11,820 nt of DNA from Pseudomonadota bacterium (GCA_030591305.1 JAUVBI010000080.1:1-11820); one strand, 5' to 3'. Positions 1 to 7,243 are shown, counted from the first letter of the stretch. Notes: a model not told the origin generated them from the sequence alone. Made by a program: numbers and translations.

Positions 1-529
1 AGGCCATACGCCAGCCAAAGGCATCGGCAATAATCCCGCCCAACATAAAGCCCAGCAGTACCCCGATATATACGCCCATGGAATAAAATGACAGCGCTGT
101 GCCGCGTTTTTCGGGGGGGTAATAGTCGCTGATCATTGAGTGGGCCGGGGGACTGCCGCCGGCCTCTCCCAGGCCAACGCCTATGCGCGCGAGCAGTAGC
201 TGGCCGTAGTTCTGGGCAAAGCCGGAAATGGCAGTCATGCCGCTCCATACAGTTAATGCGAGCGCGACAATATTGCGTCGATTGCCCCGGTCTGCCCAGT
301 AGGCTATAGGGATACCCGCCACCACGTACACCAGGGCAAATGTAAATCCGCTGAGTAGGCCCAATTGAGCATCACTCAGACCCATATCTGCCTTAATGGG
401 CTCCTGCAAGATAACCAGAATCTGCCGGTCAATAAAATTGAAGGCATAGACAATGGTTAACATCACCAGTGCAAATCGTTTGTAGCGCGGCGAGAAGTCG
501 GTAGCTTTCTCGGGCGTAGAAGTGTCCAT
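1..529 (-). CDS. Spinster-type MFS transporter, partial (C-terminus beyond the left edge)
   Basis: This is the first ~176 residues of a major facilitator superfamily transporter, an inner-membrane secondary carrier of small organic molecules; the substrate cannot be read from sequence. About five hydrophobic segments are visible. Residues 31-38 read NFIDRQIL in the first helix, and the loop between helices 2 and 3 carries YWADRGNRR (77-85), the MFS signature-A loop. Together these are typical of the proteobacterial spinster-like branch. A later GEAGGSPPAHSMISDYYP stretch also fits that branch. The start is the ATG complementary to 527-529, with an AAGGA-like ribosome site about 10 bases upstream. 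It lies 47 bp downstream of the LLM oxidoreductase on the same strand and is probably co-transcribed with it, so it may move that enzyme's substrate or product. That link is inference. Confidence 0.9.
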   Translation of the reverse strand, partial: MDTSTPEKATDFSPRYKRFALVMLTIVYAFNFIDRQILVILQEPIKADMGLSDAQLGLLSGFTFALVYVVAGIPIAYWADRGNRRNIVALALTVWSGMTAISGFAQNYGQLLLARIGVGLGEAGGSPPAHSMISDYYPPEKRGTALSFYSMGVYIGVLLGFMLGGIIADAFGWRMA

Positions 530-576
530 CCCTTGCAAGTCCTTATTGTTATTTCTTATGGACTAGCACTGTGCTG

Positions 577-1593
577 CTAGAGGGCCAACTCTGCCATATC
601 CCGCAGCATATTGATATCTCCTGTTACCAACAGGGAGGTCACCGAGGATTTCTGCCAATCCACAATTTTTTCTTTGATCCGGTCTTTGGGGCCTGACAGG
701 GAAATTTCATCGGCAAACAGGTTGGGCACGGCCGCTATGGCCGCATCTCGCTTGCCAGCCATAAACAAATCCTGCACTTCCTCTGCCTCGTCGGAAAACC
801 CCATACGTGCCATTAGCTCCTTGTGGAAATTGCGTGTTTTGGACCCCATGCCGCCAATATAAAGCCCCAACATGGCCTTGACCGGGTAGAGCGCCTCCTC
901 AAGATTGTCATTTATATTTACCAGGGCCATAGCAGAAATCTCAAAGCCGGGTTTGGCATCGACCAACTGGTCGGCATAGACCTCCTCCCGGTAGGGTGAG
1001 TAGTATAGGGGCAGCCAGCCATCGGCAATGCGGGCGGTTTGCGCAACGTTCTTTGGCCCTTCGGCCCCCAGAAAAATAGGCAGGTTGGTCCGCAGTGGGT
1101 GTGTTATCGATTTGAGGGCTTTACCCATACCCCAGGAACCGGGGCCGTTATAGGGCAGGGGATAGAACTCCCCGTCACTGGTAAGGCCCTCTTCGCGGGC
1201 GAGAATTTTGCGAATGATGCTGACGTACTCCCGCGTCCGGGTCAGGGGTTTGGTATAGGGCTGGCCATACCAGCCCTCCACGACCTGGGGGCCGGATACC
1301 CCCAGACCCAATATCATTCTTCCACCGGACAGGTGGTCCAGAGACAGGGCCGCCATGGCACAGGCCGCGGGCGTGCGAGCAGACAACTGTGCAACAGAGG
1401 TGCCCAAGCGGATTTTAGAGGTCTGGGCGCCTATCCACGCCAGGGGAGTAAAAACATCACTGCCCCAGGATTCTGCCGTCCACACCGAGTCATAGCCCAG
1501 GCGCTCGGCTTCCTGTGCGAGTTCAACATGATTTGGCGGACACTGAGCGCCCCAGTAGCCCAGTTGCAGTCCCAGTTTAAGTTGCTGTGCCAT
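577..1593 (-). CDS. LLM-class flavin/F420-dependent oxidoreductase, Rv3520c-like
   Basis: A 338-residue cytoplasmic TIM-barrel enzyme of the bacterial luciferase-like superfamily. Members oxidise or reduce small organics using reduced FMN or the deazaflavin F420. The N-terminal strand LKLGLQLGYWG, the HVELAQEAERLGYDSVW stretch, the GGRMILGLGVSGPQV segment (about residues 90-105) and the following WYGQPYTKPLTRTREYV resemble the family named after mycobacterial Rv3520c, usually annotated as F420-dependent. Length fits the family. The ATG start has a strong GGGGGA ribosome site 4-5 bases upstream. It is transcribed away from moaC and toward the MFS gene, probably as an operon with it. F420 is uncommon in Gammaproteobacteria, so FMN is an equally plausible cofactor; no F420 biosynthesis gene is in the window. 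The substrate is unknown. Confidence 0.88.
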   Translation of the reverse strand: MAQQLKLGLQLGYWGAQCPPNHVELAQEAERLGYDSVWTAESWGSDVFTPLAWIGAQTSKIRLGTSVAQLSARTPAACAMAALSLDHLSGGRMILGLGVSGPQVVEGWYGQPYTKPLTRTREYVSIIRKILAREEGLTSDGEFYPLPYNGPGSWGMGKALKSITHPLRTNLPIFLGAEGPKNVAQTARIADGWLPLYYSPYREEVYADQLVDAKPGFEISAMALVNINDNLEEALYPVKAMLGLYIGGMGSKTRNFHKELMARMGFSDEAEEVQDLFMAGKRDAAIAAVPNLFADEISLSGPKDRIKEKIVDWQKSSVTSLLVTGDINMLRDMAELAL

Positions 1594-1742
1594 TGTTTCC
1601 CCCGATGTTTGTATGAAATAAGCAGGACCACTCTACGCTATCGCGTCGTTCTGGCAATAGCTTTATCCGGCCAATTTCAGTGTCAATTTATGTCTCCTTT
1701 CGCTAGACTCTCGCGGCTTGTCATAAAATATCTGGAGTCCCC
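1594..1742. promoter_or_regulatory. Divergent intergenic region between the LLM oxidoreductase and moaC
   Basis: This 149-bp gap must hold the start signals for both divergent units. On the minus strand a perfect TTGACA lies at 1686-1681, pointing toward the LLM gene; a partial -10 (TAAAGC) follows after a short 15-base spacer, so the promoter is only tentative. For moaC the ribosome site GGAG (1734-1737) sits 5 bases before the ATG, but no convincing -35/-10 pair was found. I could not fold a molybdenum-cofactor (Moco) riboswitch here by eye. Confidence 0.35.
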
Positions 1743-2234
1743 ATGTCCGAACTAACCCATATCGATAAAACCGGTGCCGCGCGCATGGTTGATGTCGGTG
1801 GAAAATCCATCAGCGAGCGTGTGGCCGTGGCCCGGGCCGTGATCACGATGAAGGCCGAAACCCTGCAGTTATTGGAGCGCGGTGGGCATAAAAAGGGCGA
1901 TGTTATGGCTGTGGCGCGTATTGCGGGCATTCAGGCCGCCAAGAAATGTTCCGACCTGATACCGCTGTGCCACCCACTCATGTTGACTTCGGTGGATGTC
2001 AGCTTCGAGACAGATACAATCAATAGCAGTGTCATAATACAAGCCCGCTGCAAGGTGTCAGGGCAGACCGGTGTTGAAATGGAAGCGCTGACGGCGGCTT
2101 CTGTGGCGGCGCTTACCATCTATGACATGTGCAAAGCCGTTGACAGGGGAATGGAAATTAACAGCCTTGCCCTGCTTGAAAAGCAGGGCGGAAAGTCGGG
2201 CCACTGGTTGCGGGAAGAGGCAGTGGTAAAGTAA
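1743..2234 (+). CDS. moaC: Cyclic pyranopterin monophosphate synthase MoaC
   Basis: MoaC acts with MoaA in the first step of molybdenum cofactor synthesis, turning the 3',8-cyclo-GTP intermediate into cyclic pyranopterin monophosphate in the cytoplasm. The 163-residue length is standard. The protein collinearly matches E. coli Moa[15 protein letters not shown] near the N-terminus, K51, the IPLCHPL segment with H77, and [22 protein letters not shown] with E112, E114, D128 and K131 at the same numbering as the characterised enzyme. The ATG has GGAG five bases upstream. The stop codon overlaps the moaD start by one base (TAATG), so the genes are translationally coupled. MoaA and MoaB are not in the window; MoaA must be encoded elsewhere for the pathway to work. 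Confidence 0.98.
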   Translation: MSELTHIDKTGAARMVDVGGKSISERVAVARAVITMKAETLQLLERGGHKKGDVMAVARIAGIQAAKKCSDLIPLCHPLMLTSVDVSFETDTINSSVIIQARCKVSGQTGVEMEALTAASVAALTIYDMCKAVDRGMEINSLALLEKQGGKSGHWLREEAVVK

Positions 2235-2488
2235 TGCTGCGCATAGTATTTTTTGCCCGCGTAAAAGAACAGCTGGGCTGCTCAGAACTTGAAATTGAGT
2301 GGGATGCAAGTCTGGCTACTATTGACGCCGTGCAGGAGCACTTGTGTGCCAGGGAAAATGGCCAGTGGCGAGAGGTTTTGTCTGAGGTGAATATCATTCG
2401 CGCTGTTAATCAGACTGTTGTCATAGGTGATACTGCTGTGTGTGATAATGATGAAGTGGCTTTTTTTCCGCCGGTGACAGGGGGTTGA
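2234..2488 (+). CDS. moaD: Molybdopterin synthase sulfur-carrier subunit MoaD
   Basis: MoaD is the ubiquitin-like small subunit of molybdopterin synthase. Its C-terminal glycine is adenylylated by MoeB, converted to a thiocarboxylate, and donates sulfur to cyclic pyranopterin monophosphate. The 84-residue product starts LRIVFFARVKEQLG, a typical beta-grasp first strand and helix, and ends FFPPVTGG, with the required terminal Gly-Gly at the exact C-terminus. Its ATG overlaps the moaC stop by one base, and moaE begins two bases after its stop, so the three genes form one unit. Length is normal (E. coli MoaD has 81 residues). No unusual feature is visible. Confidence 0.96.
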   Translation: MLRIVFFARVKEQLGCSELEIEWDASLATIDAVQEHLCARENGQWREVLSEVNIIRAVNQTVVIGDTAVCDNDEVAFFPPVTGG

Positions 2489-2489
2489 C

Positions 2490-2996
2490 GTGGTAGATAC
2501 CGATGCCAAAGGCTGTGCTGCCGACATCCCTATGCGTACGCTGGTGACGGTAGACGAAGCCGATTTCGACATTAGTGATTTACAGGGCTGGCTGTTGACC
2601 GGCAGCGGTAAAGAGGGCGCCATCGCCACCTTTACCGGTTATGTACGTGTCGACGGGGACGGTATGCAGTGCATGGAGCTGGAGCATTATCCTGGCATGA
2701 CACAGAGCAGCATAGAGGCTATCGTGGCTCAGGCCGGACAGCGCTGGCCTGTTCTTGCTGCCCGGGTTGTCCACCGGGTGGGGCGCTTACATTCCGGTGA
2801 GCAGATTGTCTGGGTGGGTGTATCGTCCGCCCATAGAGCTGCCGCCTTCAACGCCTGTGAGTTTATTATGGACTACCTCAAAGCCGAGGCGCCCCTGTGG
2901 AAAAAAGAAATTAATGACGCGGGTGAGCATTGGGTAGAGGCAAAGAAAACAGACTCTGAGCGCGCGCGGCGCTGGCGTGGAAGCGGTGGCGAATAG
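2490..2996 (+). CDS. moaE: Molybdopterin synthase catalytic subunit MoaE
   Basis: MoaE is the large subunit of the MoaD2-MoaE2 molybdopterin synthase and inserts the dithiolene sulfurs. The match to E. coli MoaE covers the length: GAIATFTGYVR, LELEHYPGMT, the IVWVGVSSAHRAAAF stretch, then MDYLK and APLWKKE. The two catalytic lysines of the family (E. coli K119 and K126) correspond to K131 and K138 here. The GTG start at 2490 is chosen because an AGGGGG ribosome site lies five bases upstream; it gives 168 residues. An in-frame ATG at 2532 would give 154 residues, closer to the E. coli length, but has no clear ribosome site. The first 14 residues are therefore the uncertain part. Confidence 0.96.
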   Translation: MVDTDAKGCAADIPMRTLVTVDEADFDISDLQGWLLTGSGKEGAIATFTGYVRVDGDGMQCMELEHYPGMTQSSIEAIVAQAGQRWPVLAARVVHRVGRLHSGEQIVWVGVSSAHRAAAFNACEFIMDYLKAEAPLWKKEINDAGEHWVEAKKTDSERARRWRGSGGE

Positions 2997-3012
2997 CCCG
3001 AATAGGGGATGC

Positions 3013-3028
3013 GCCAAGATGGCTTTTT
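3013..3028 (+). terminator. Weak terminator-like hairpin after moaE
   Basis: GCCA-AGA-TGGC is followed directly by TTTTT. The stem is only four base pairs with a three-base loop, so it would be a poor intrinsic terminator. It sits 17 bp after the moaE stop, in the 71-bp gap before the flavin reductase, where partial attenuation between the two is conceivable. Confidence 0.25.
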
Positions 3029-3067
3029 GCGGATATTGTGCGATTGACTGGTATCTGGGGACAATGA

Positions 3068-3541
3068 ATGAATATTGATGGTCGTGAATTAAGGGATGCA
3101 CTGGGTCGTTTCGCCACAGGCGTTTGTGTTATTACCACGATTGCGGAGCAGAAGCCGCTTGGTATGACAGTAAACTCCTTTGCCTCGGTCTCGCTGGACC
3201 CGCCCCTGGTATTGTGGAGTTTGCAAAATAATTCGGACATGTATCAGGCCTTTGCGCAACCCTCACACTTTGCCATCAACATTTTGTCCAAGGATCAGCA
3301 AAACCTCTCCGACCTGTATGCCAGGAAAGGGGATCACCTGCTGCATGCAGATGACTACCGCATTGGTAAATACGGCTCACCTATCATTCGGGGTGCGCTG
3401 ACAACCCTGGAGTGTGCGTTGGAAATCACCCATGAGGGTGGCGACCACCTGATCATCATCGGCAGAGTGCGTGATATGCATACTCGCCCTACTGGCAAGC
3501 CTCTATTGTTCTTCTCCGGGGCCTACCGCGAACTGCACTAG
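3068..3541 (+). CDS. Flavin reductase-like (HpaC/DIM6-NTAB) domain protein
   Basis: A 157-residue single-domain protein of the flavin reductase family, which uses NAD(P)H to reduce FMN or FAD and often feeds reduced flavin to a partner monooxygenase. Visible family features are RFATGVCVIT (about residues 14-23), GMTVNSFASVSLDPPLV with the conserved NSF..S.DPP flavin-binding core, and the GGDHLIIIGRV block near the C-terminus. The ATG at 3068 is favoured over the overlapping out-of-frame ATG at 3064, which hits a stop within four codons; GGGG at 3057-3060 gives good ribosome spacing. It follows moaE by 71 bp on the same strand. Reduced flavin could serve the divergent LLM oxidoreductase in a two-component arrangement, but nothing in the sequence proves that pairing. 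Confidence 0.92.
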   Translation: MNIDGRELRDALGRFATGVCVITTIAEQKPLGMTVNSFASVSLDPPLVLWSLQNNSDMYQAFAQPSHFAINILSKDQQNLSDLYARKGDHLLHADDYRIGKYGSPIIRGALTTLECALEITHEGGDHLIIIGRVRDMHTRPTGKPLLFFSGAYRELH

Positions 3542-3580
3542 GCATTTTTAGCCCGGGGCGATGATTTCTCTGTTAGTGCC

Positions 3581-3609
3581 ATGACTCACTTCGGTATCTG
3601 CTTTATACT
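3581..3609 (+). promoter_or_regulatory. Sigma70-like promoter of the Nudix-rmuC-prx-MBL operon
   Basis: ATGACT (3581-3586, four of six to TTGACA) and TATACT (3604-3609, five of six to TATAAT) are separated by 17 bases. Transcription would begin near 3616, leaving a leader of about 26 bases before the Nudix ATG at 3642. This is the best promoter match seen in the window and marks the start of a four-gene operon. Confidence 0.5.
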
Positions 3610-3641
3610 GGGTCGCTTGCATTGTCCATAGTGATGTTTCC

Positions 3642-4187
3642 ATGAAGTTTTGTACCAGCTGCGGTAGTTCAGTCACTTTGCAGATTCCCGAAGGGGATGA
3701 CCGCGAGCGCTTTGTCTGTTCGCAGTGTCAGCTCATTCACTACAGTAATCCCCGGGTCATCGTAGGGTGCGTGCCGTACTACCAGGGCAGGGTGCTGCTG
3801 TGCAAACGAGCCATTGAACCGCGCAAGAACTACTGGACGCTACCTGCCGGATTTATGGAAAACGGTGAAACAACGCTGCAGGGGGCAGCCAGGGAGACCT
3901 GGGAAGAGGCCAGGGCGAACGTGAGTAACCTCGAACTGTACCGGGTCTTTGATGTGCCCGGCATCAACCAGGTCTATATGTTTTATCGTTGTGACCTGGA
4001 TGAGGGAGAGTTTGGCGTTGGGCCGGAAAGCCTGGAGACTGACTTATACCTGGAGCAGGATATTCCCTGGGAAGATATCGCCTTCCCGGTTGTCTATCAA
4101 ACCCTTAAGTCCTTCTTCGTGGATGCAGGCCAGAACCATTTCCCGGTACAAGTCTCCTCTATAGAATATAAGCACCGCCGTGGCTGA
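3642..4187 (+). CDS. Nudix hydrolase with N-terminal zinc ribbon
   Basis: A 181-residue Nudix pyrophosphohydrolase, expected to cleave a nucleoside diphosphate linked to another moiety with Mg2+ or Mn2+. Residues 1-33 form a zinc-ribbon-like module with two CxxC pairs (C4/C7 and C26/C29), as in Nudix proteins related to NADH pyrophosphatase. The Nudix box runs from G70 to A92: G70, E76 and R84-E85 followed by E88-E89 are all present, so metal ligands are intact. The usual hydrophobic residue after RE is T86 and the usual glycine is R91, a variation I recall as common in this zinc-ribbon subfamily. The substrate (NADH, ADP-ribose, FAD or a dinucleotide) cannot be read. Its end overlaps rmuC by 8 bp, implying coupled translation. 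Confidence 0.93.
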   Translation: MKFCTSCGSSVTLQIPEGDDRERFVCSQCQLIHYSNPRVIVGCVPYYQGRVLLCKRAIEPRKNYWTLPAGFMENGETTLQGAARETWEEARANVSNLELYRVFDVPGINQVYMFYRCDLDEGEFGVGPESLETDLYLEQDIPWEDIAFPVVYQTLKSFFVDAGQNHFPVQVSSIEYKHRRG

Positions 4188-5565
4188 GATACAGGTATTA
4201 ATTTATGCGCTATCCGGCGGCTGTGTCTTTCTTGCTGTTGTCGCCCTGTGGTTCTTTGTGCGAAGCACAGCCAGCGATTCAAAACATCGCGAGACAAACG
4301 CCGTCCTAAGCAGCCAGCTTGAGCATGCCAATGAGCAGCACCGGGGCCTGGGTGAGCAGTTGGACGCAGTCAGGCTACAAATAAGCGAGGTTCAGGCAGA
4401 AAATCGACAGCTTAGTGAAAGCCAGGTTCGAATAGAGGTGCACAGCAGGGAGTCCCTGCGCGCCGCACAGGAAAAAATCGATTTACTCAAGCGTGCCCGG
4501 GAGCAGATGACTGCCGAATTCAATAATCTGGCAAACCGCATATTTGATGAGAAAACTGAGCGTCTGCTACAAACCAACAAAACCTCTCTGGAAACCACGC
4601 TGAACCCGCTAAAGACCCAGCTCGGGGAGTTTCGCAAGAAGGTGGAGGATATATACGACAGTGAAACCCGTGACCGCGTCTCCCTGCGCGTGGAACTGGA
4701 ACAACTGAAAAAGCTCAATGTACAGATTTCCGAGGATGCGATCAATTTGACCCGGGCCCTGAAAGGGGACAAGAAGATACAGGGCAATTGGGGTGAAGTG
4801 GTACTGGAGCGTGTGCTGGAACAATCGGGTCTGCGCAAGGGCTTTGAGTATGACACCCAGGTTAATCTACATGCGGGTGATGGCAGTCGACGCGTACCGG
4901 ATGTTATTATTCGCCTGCCTGACGATAAGGACGTGGTGGTTGATTCCAAAGTATCACTGGTCGATTATGAACAATACGTTAATGCCGAATCCAATGTTGA
5001 AAAAGAAGCGGCCCTTGCTCGGCATGTTAGCGCCATTGGCAACCATATCTCGGGATTGTCTATCAAGGCCTATGAAAAACTGGAGGGTATTCGCTCTCTG
5101 GATTTTGTTCTTATGTTTATTCCCATTGAGTCGGCATTCATCGCCGCATACGATGCAAATTCCGAGATGTTTATGCGGGCCTCTGACAAGCAGATTATTA
5201 TCGTAAGCCCCACAACCTTGTTGGTAACTTTGAGAACCATACAAACTATTTGGCGCTATGAATACCAGAACAGAAATGCTGAGAAAATTGCAGCGCAAGC
5301 GGGCGGAATATTCGACCAATTTGTGCTTGTCATCGAGTCCCTGGATGAAGTGGGACGCAACATAGACAGGGCCAAAGAATCATTTGATCAAACCCATAAG
5401 CGACTCAGTACGGGTAGGGGCAATCTCGTTCGGCGGGTAAAACAGCTAAAAGAGCTGGGAGCCCGCACCAAAAAGAAACTGCCGGTCTCGGTAGCAGAAG
5501 TGGATGAAGAACCCACTTTGCTTGAAGAGCCTGCCGAAGACACAGAGAGCAAAGAGGATAAATAG
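4180..5565 (+). CDS. rmuC: RmuC family DNA recombination/anti-inversion protein
   Basis: RmuC limits inversions at short inverted repeats in E. coli and carries a nuclease-like core. The 461-residue product has one N-terminal membrane segment (about residues 6-27), a long charged coiled coil (about 40-150), then the RmuC domain. The domain includes KIQGNWGEVVLERVLEQSG and a PD-(D/E)xK-like pattern: P240-D241, then D255-S256-K257. The C-terminal tail is acidic and low in complexity. The GTG start at 4180 is chosen because it gives the complete membrane segment and no in-frame ATG lies nearby; the gene begins inside the Nudix coding end (8-bp overlap), with no strong ribosome site of its own. 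The peroxiredoxin starts two bases after its stop. Confidence 0.96.
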   Translation: MAEIQVLIYALSGGCVFLAVVALWFFVRSTASDSKHRETNAVLSSQLEHANEQHRGLGEQLDAVRLQISEVQAENRQLSESQVRIEVHSRESLRAAQEKIDLLKRAREQMTAEFNNLANRIFDEKTERLLQTNKTSLETTLNPLKTQLGEFRKKVEDIYDSETRDRVSLRVELEQLKKLNVQISEDAINLTRALKGDKKIQGNWGEVVLERVLEQSGLRKGFEYDTQVNLHAGDGSRRVPDVIIRLPDDKDVVVDSKVSLVDYEQYVNAESNVEKEAALARHVSAIGNHISGLSIKAYEKLEGIRSLDFVLMFIPIESAFIAAYDANSEMFMRASDKQIIIVSPTTLLVTLRTIQTIWRYEYQNRNAEKIAAQAGGIFDQFVLVIESLDEVGRNIDRAKESFDQTHKRLSTGRGNLVRRVKQLKELGARTKKKLPVSVAEVDEEPTLLEEPAEDTESKEDK

Positions 5566-5567
5566 CC

Positions 5568-6044
5568 ATGGCATTACCCAAAATAGGTAATCTCGCGCCG
5601 GCTTTTACACTGTTGGACCAAAATGGTGAAAAAGTAAGCCTGAAACAGTTTCGCGACCAGAGTAATGTGGTCCTGTATTTTTACCCCAAGGCCATGACGC
5701 CCGGCTGTACCGTGCAGGCCTGCGGCATACGCGACAGTAAAAACGCCTATAAGAAGGCTAATACCGTTGTGTTGGGTGTCAGCCCAGACCCTTATCCCAG
5801 GCTCGCCCGTTTTATCGACAAGCAGAATTTGAATTTCACGCTTCTGTCTGACGAAGATCATGCTATTACCGAAAAATACGGCTGCTGGGATCTGAAGAAA
5901 TTTATGGGCCGTGAATATATGGGGGTTCTGCGCACGACCTTCATTATCGGCAAGGACGGGCGTCTAAAGCATATTATGAACAAAGTAAAAACGAAGACTC
6001 ATCACGATGATGTGCTGGATTTGATTTCTGAACTTGGATTGTGA
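5568..6044 (+). CDS. bcp: Thioredoxin-dependent peroxiredoxin, PrxQ/Bcp type
   Basis: A 158-residue cytosolic thiol peroxidase reducing hydrogen peroxide and organic hydroperoxides, normally recycled by thioredoxin. YFYPKAMTPGCTVQAC carries the peroxidatic C47, with T44 and P40 of the PxxxTxxC active site, and the likely resolving C52 five residues later, the spacing of the atypical 2-Cys PrxQ group. LRTTFIIGKDG further on supplies the conserved active-site arginine. No signal peptide is visible. The ATG begins two bases after the rmuC stop, with GAGG about 11 bases upstream. The next gene starts 10 bp later. Its place in an operon with Nudix and RmuC proteins suggests an oxidative-damage role. 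Subfamily call is firm; the gene symbol follows the E. coli homologue. Confidence 0.94.
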   Translation: MALPKIGNLAPAFTLLDQNGEKVSLKQFRDQSNVVLYFYPKAMTPGCTVQACGIRDSKNAYKKANTVVLGVSPDPYPRLARFIDKQNLNFTLLSDEDHAITEKYGCWDLKKFMGREYMGVLRTTFIIGKDGRLKHIMNKVKTKTHHDDVLDLISELGL

Positions 6045-6054
6045 GACCAGTTTA

Positions 6055-7146
6055 ATGCCCCGATACCTGTTTGATGACACGCCTGCCCACGGCACAACAC
6101 GGGAGATTGTTCCCGGTGTGCGCTGGCTGCAAATGCCGCTGCCCATGTCGTTGGATCATATCAACCTTTATCTGCTGGAAGATGAGGACGGCTGGTGGGT
6201 CATCGATACAGGTATCTCCATTGATCCTACCCAGGAGTTGTGGGAAAAAATATTTGAGACGGAGTTGGGCGGCAAGCCGATAAAATCGGTTCTGTGTACT
6301 CACTTACACCCGGACCATATTGGCATGGCGGGCTGGCTGTGTGAAAAATGGCGAGTTCCCTTGTATATGACAGGGGCAGAGTATTTCCAGGGCTTGTCAT
6401 TCAGCCGTATGGAAAAACATCACTTCAGCTGGACATCTGAGCAACACTATCGCCGCTCTGGTTTCAAGCCTGGCCATATTGAGAAAATACGGCAACAGTA
6501 TGGCGGCTTTTCCTCGGTGATAAGGCCTATGCCCACCGGCTATCGACGCCTGATTGATGGCGATAGCATTCTTATCAACGGGCACCGGTGGCGGGTTGTA
6601 GTGGGCAGTGGTCACTCGCCTGAACATGCCTGCCTGTACTGTGAGTCGCTCAATATCCTGATCTCCGGCGATCAGGTAATACCCCGTATTACATCCAATG
6701 TCAGTGTTATGGCCAGCGAACCGGAGGCTAACCCGCTGCTGCACTGGTTTGCTTCCCATGAAAAGTTTCTGAGCATTCTCCCTGCCGATGCTCTCGTGCT
6801 ACCGGCCCACAACGCGCCTTTTTACGGTCTGCATGAGCGTTTGCGCTTTCTCATTGATCATCATGAGGAGCACCTGCTGGCATTGGAGGAAGCTTGTGCC
6901 GAGTCTGCCAGTACGGCTGTAGAACTGTTACCTGTATTGTTCAAGCGCGATCTCAGTGGTGATCACTTGCCCCTGGCTGTCGGGGAGTGCATTGCGCATC
7001 TCAATTACCTTTATCATCGTGGCCAGTTTTCGCGAACCATCGATAGCGATGGCCATTATCGTTATTTATCAATCGACGATACATTGCCGCAGCGCTTAAG
7101 GCGTGAGAAACACAGTGCCGGCGATGAAGTGCCCATACAGGTCTAG
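6055..7146 (+). CDS. Metallo-beta-lactamase-fold hydrolase, function unassigned
   Basis: A 363-residue MBL-fold protein with a full set of dinuclear metal ligands: HLHPDH (H83, H85, D87, H88), H187 in SGHSPEH, D206 in SGDQV and H252 in LPAHNAPF. The second ligand set resembles hydrolases of the glyoxalase II/lactonase side of the superfamily. About 110 residues follow the last ligand, longer than glyoxalase II, and probably form a helical or winged-helix C-terminal domain. The substrate is unknown; a thioester, lactone or phosphodiester are all possible. ATG 6055 is preferred over TTG 6034, which lies inside the peroxiredoxin gene and adds seven non-conserved residues. It is the last gene of the operon and converges on the MarR gene. 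Confidence 0.9.
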   Translation: MPRYLFDDTPAHGTTREIVPGVRWLQMPLPMSLDHINLYLLEDEDGWWVIDTGISIDPTQELWEKIFETELGGKPIKSVLCTHLHPDHIGMAGWLCEKWRVPLYMTGAEYFQGLSFSRMEKHHFSWTSEQHYRRSGFKPGHIEKIRQQYGGFSSVIRPMPTGYRRLIDGDSILINGHRWRVVVGSGHSPEHACLYCESLNILISGDQVIPRITSNVSVMASEPEANPLLHWFASHEKFLSILPADALVLPAHNAPFYGLHERLRFLIDHHEEHLLALEEACAESASTAVELLPVLFKRDLSGDHLPLAVGECIAHLNYLYHRGQFSRTIDSDGHYRYLSIDDTLPQRLRREKHSAGDEVPIQV

Positions 7147-7196
7147 ACCATGGCTATGCCGGCTATTTCCCCATAATGGGCTATATCGCTTGCGAG

Positions 7197-7216
7197 ACCA
7201 TTCGTTGACGAAGGGT
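7197..7216. terminator. Imperfect palindrome between convergent MBL and MarR genes
   Basis: A 20-bp palindrome with nine-base arms and one mismatch (TTCG-TTGA-CGAA core) sits in the 97-bp gap between two converging genes, where a bidirectional terminator is expected. There is no T-tract on either side, so it is not a classic intrinsic terminator. A smaller CCCA/TGGG hairpin lies at 7170-7180. Confidence 0.3.
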
Positions 7217-7243
7217 TCTGGCTCACTCTAAACAGTACTTTAA

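Noticed and set aside
1039..1755. Plus-strand open frame of 238 codons antisense to the LLM oxidoreductase
   Set aside because: It lies opposite a well-supported gene, its product has no recognisable motif or sensible hydrophobic pattern, and it runs across the divergent intergenic region into moaC. It is a shadow frame.
4392..4949. Minus-strand open frame of 185 codons antisense to rmuC
   Set aside because: The product is a serine- and arginine-rich low-complexity sequence mirroring the coiled-coil codons of rmuC; no family resemblance.
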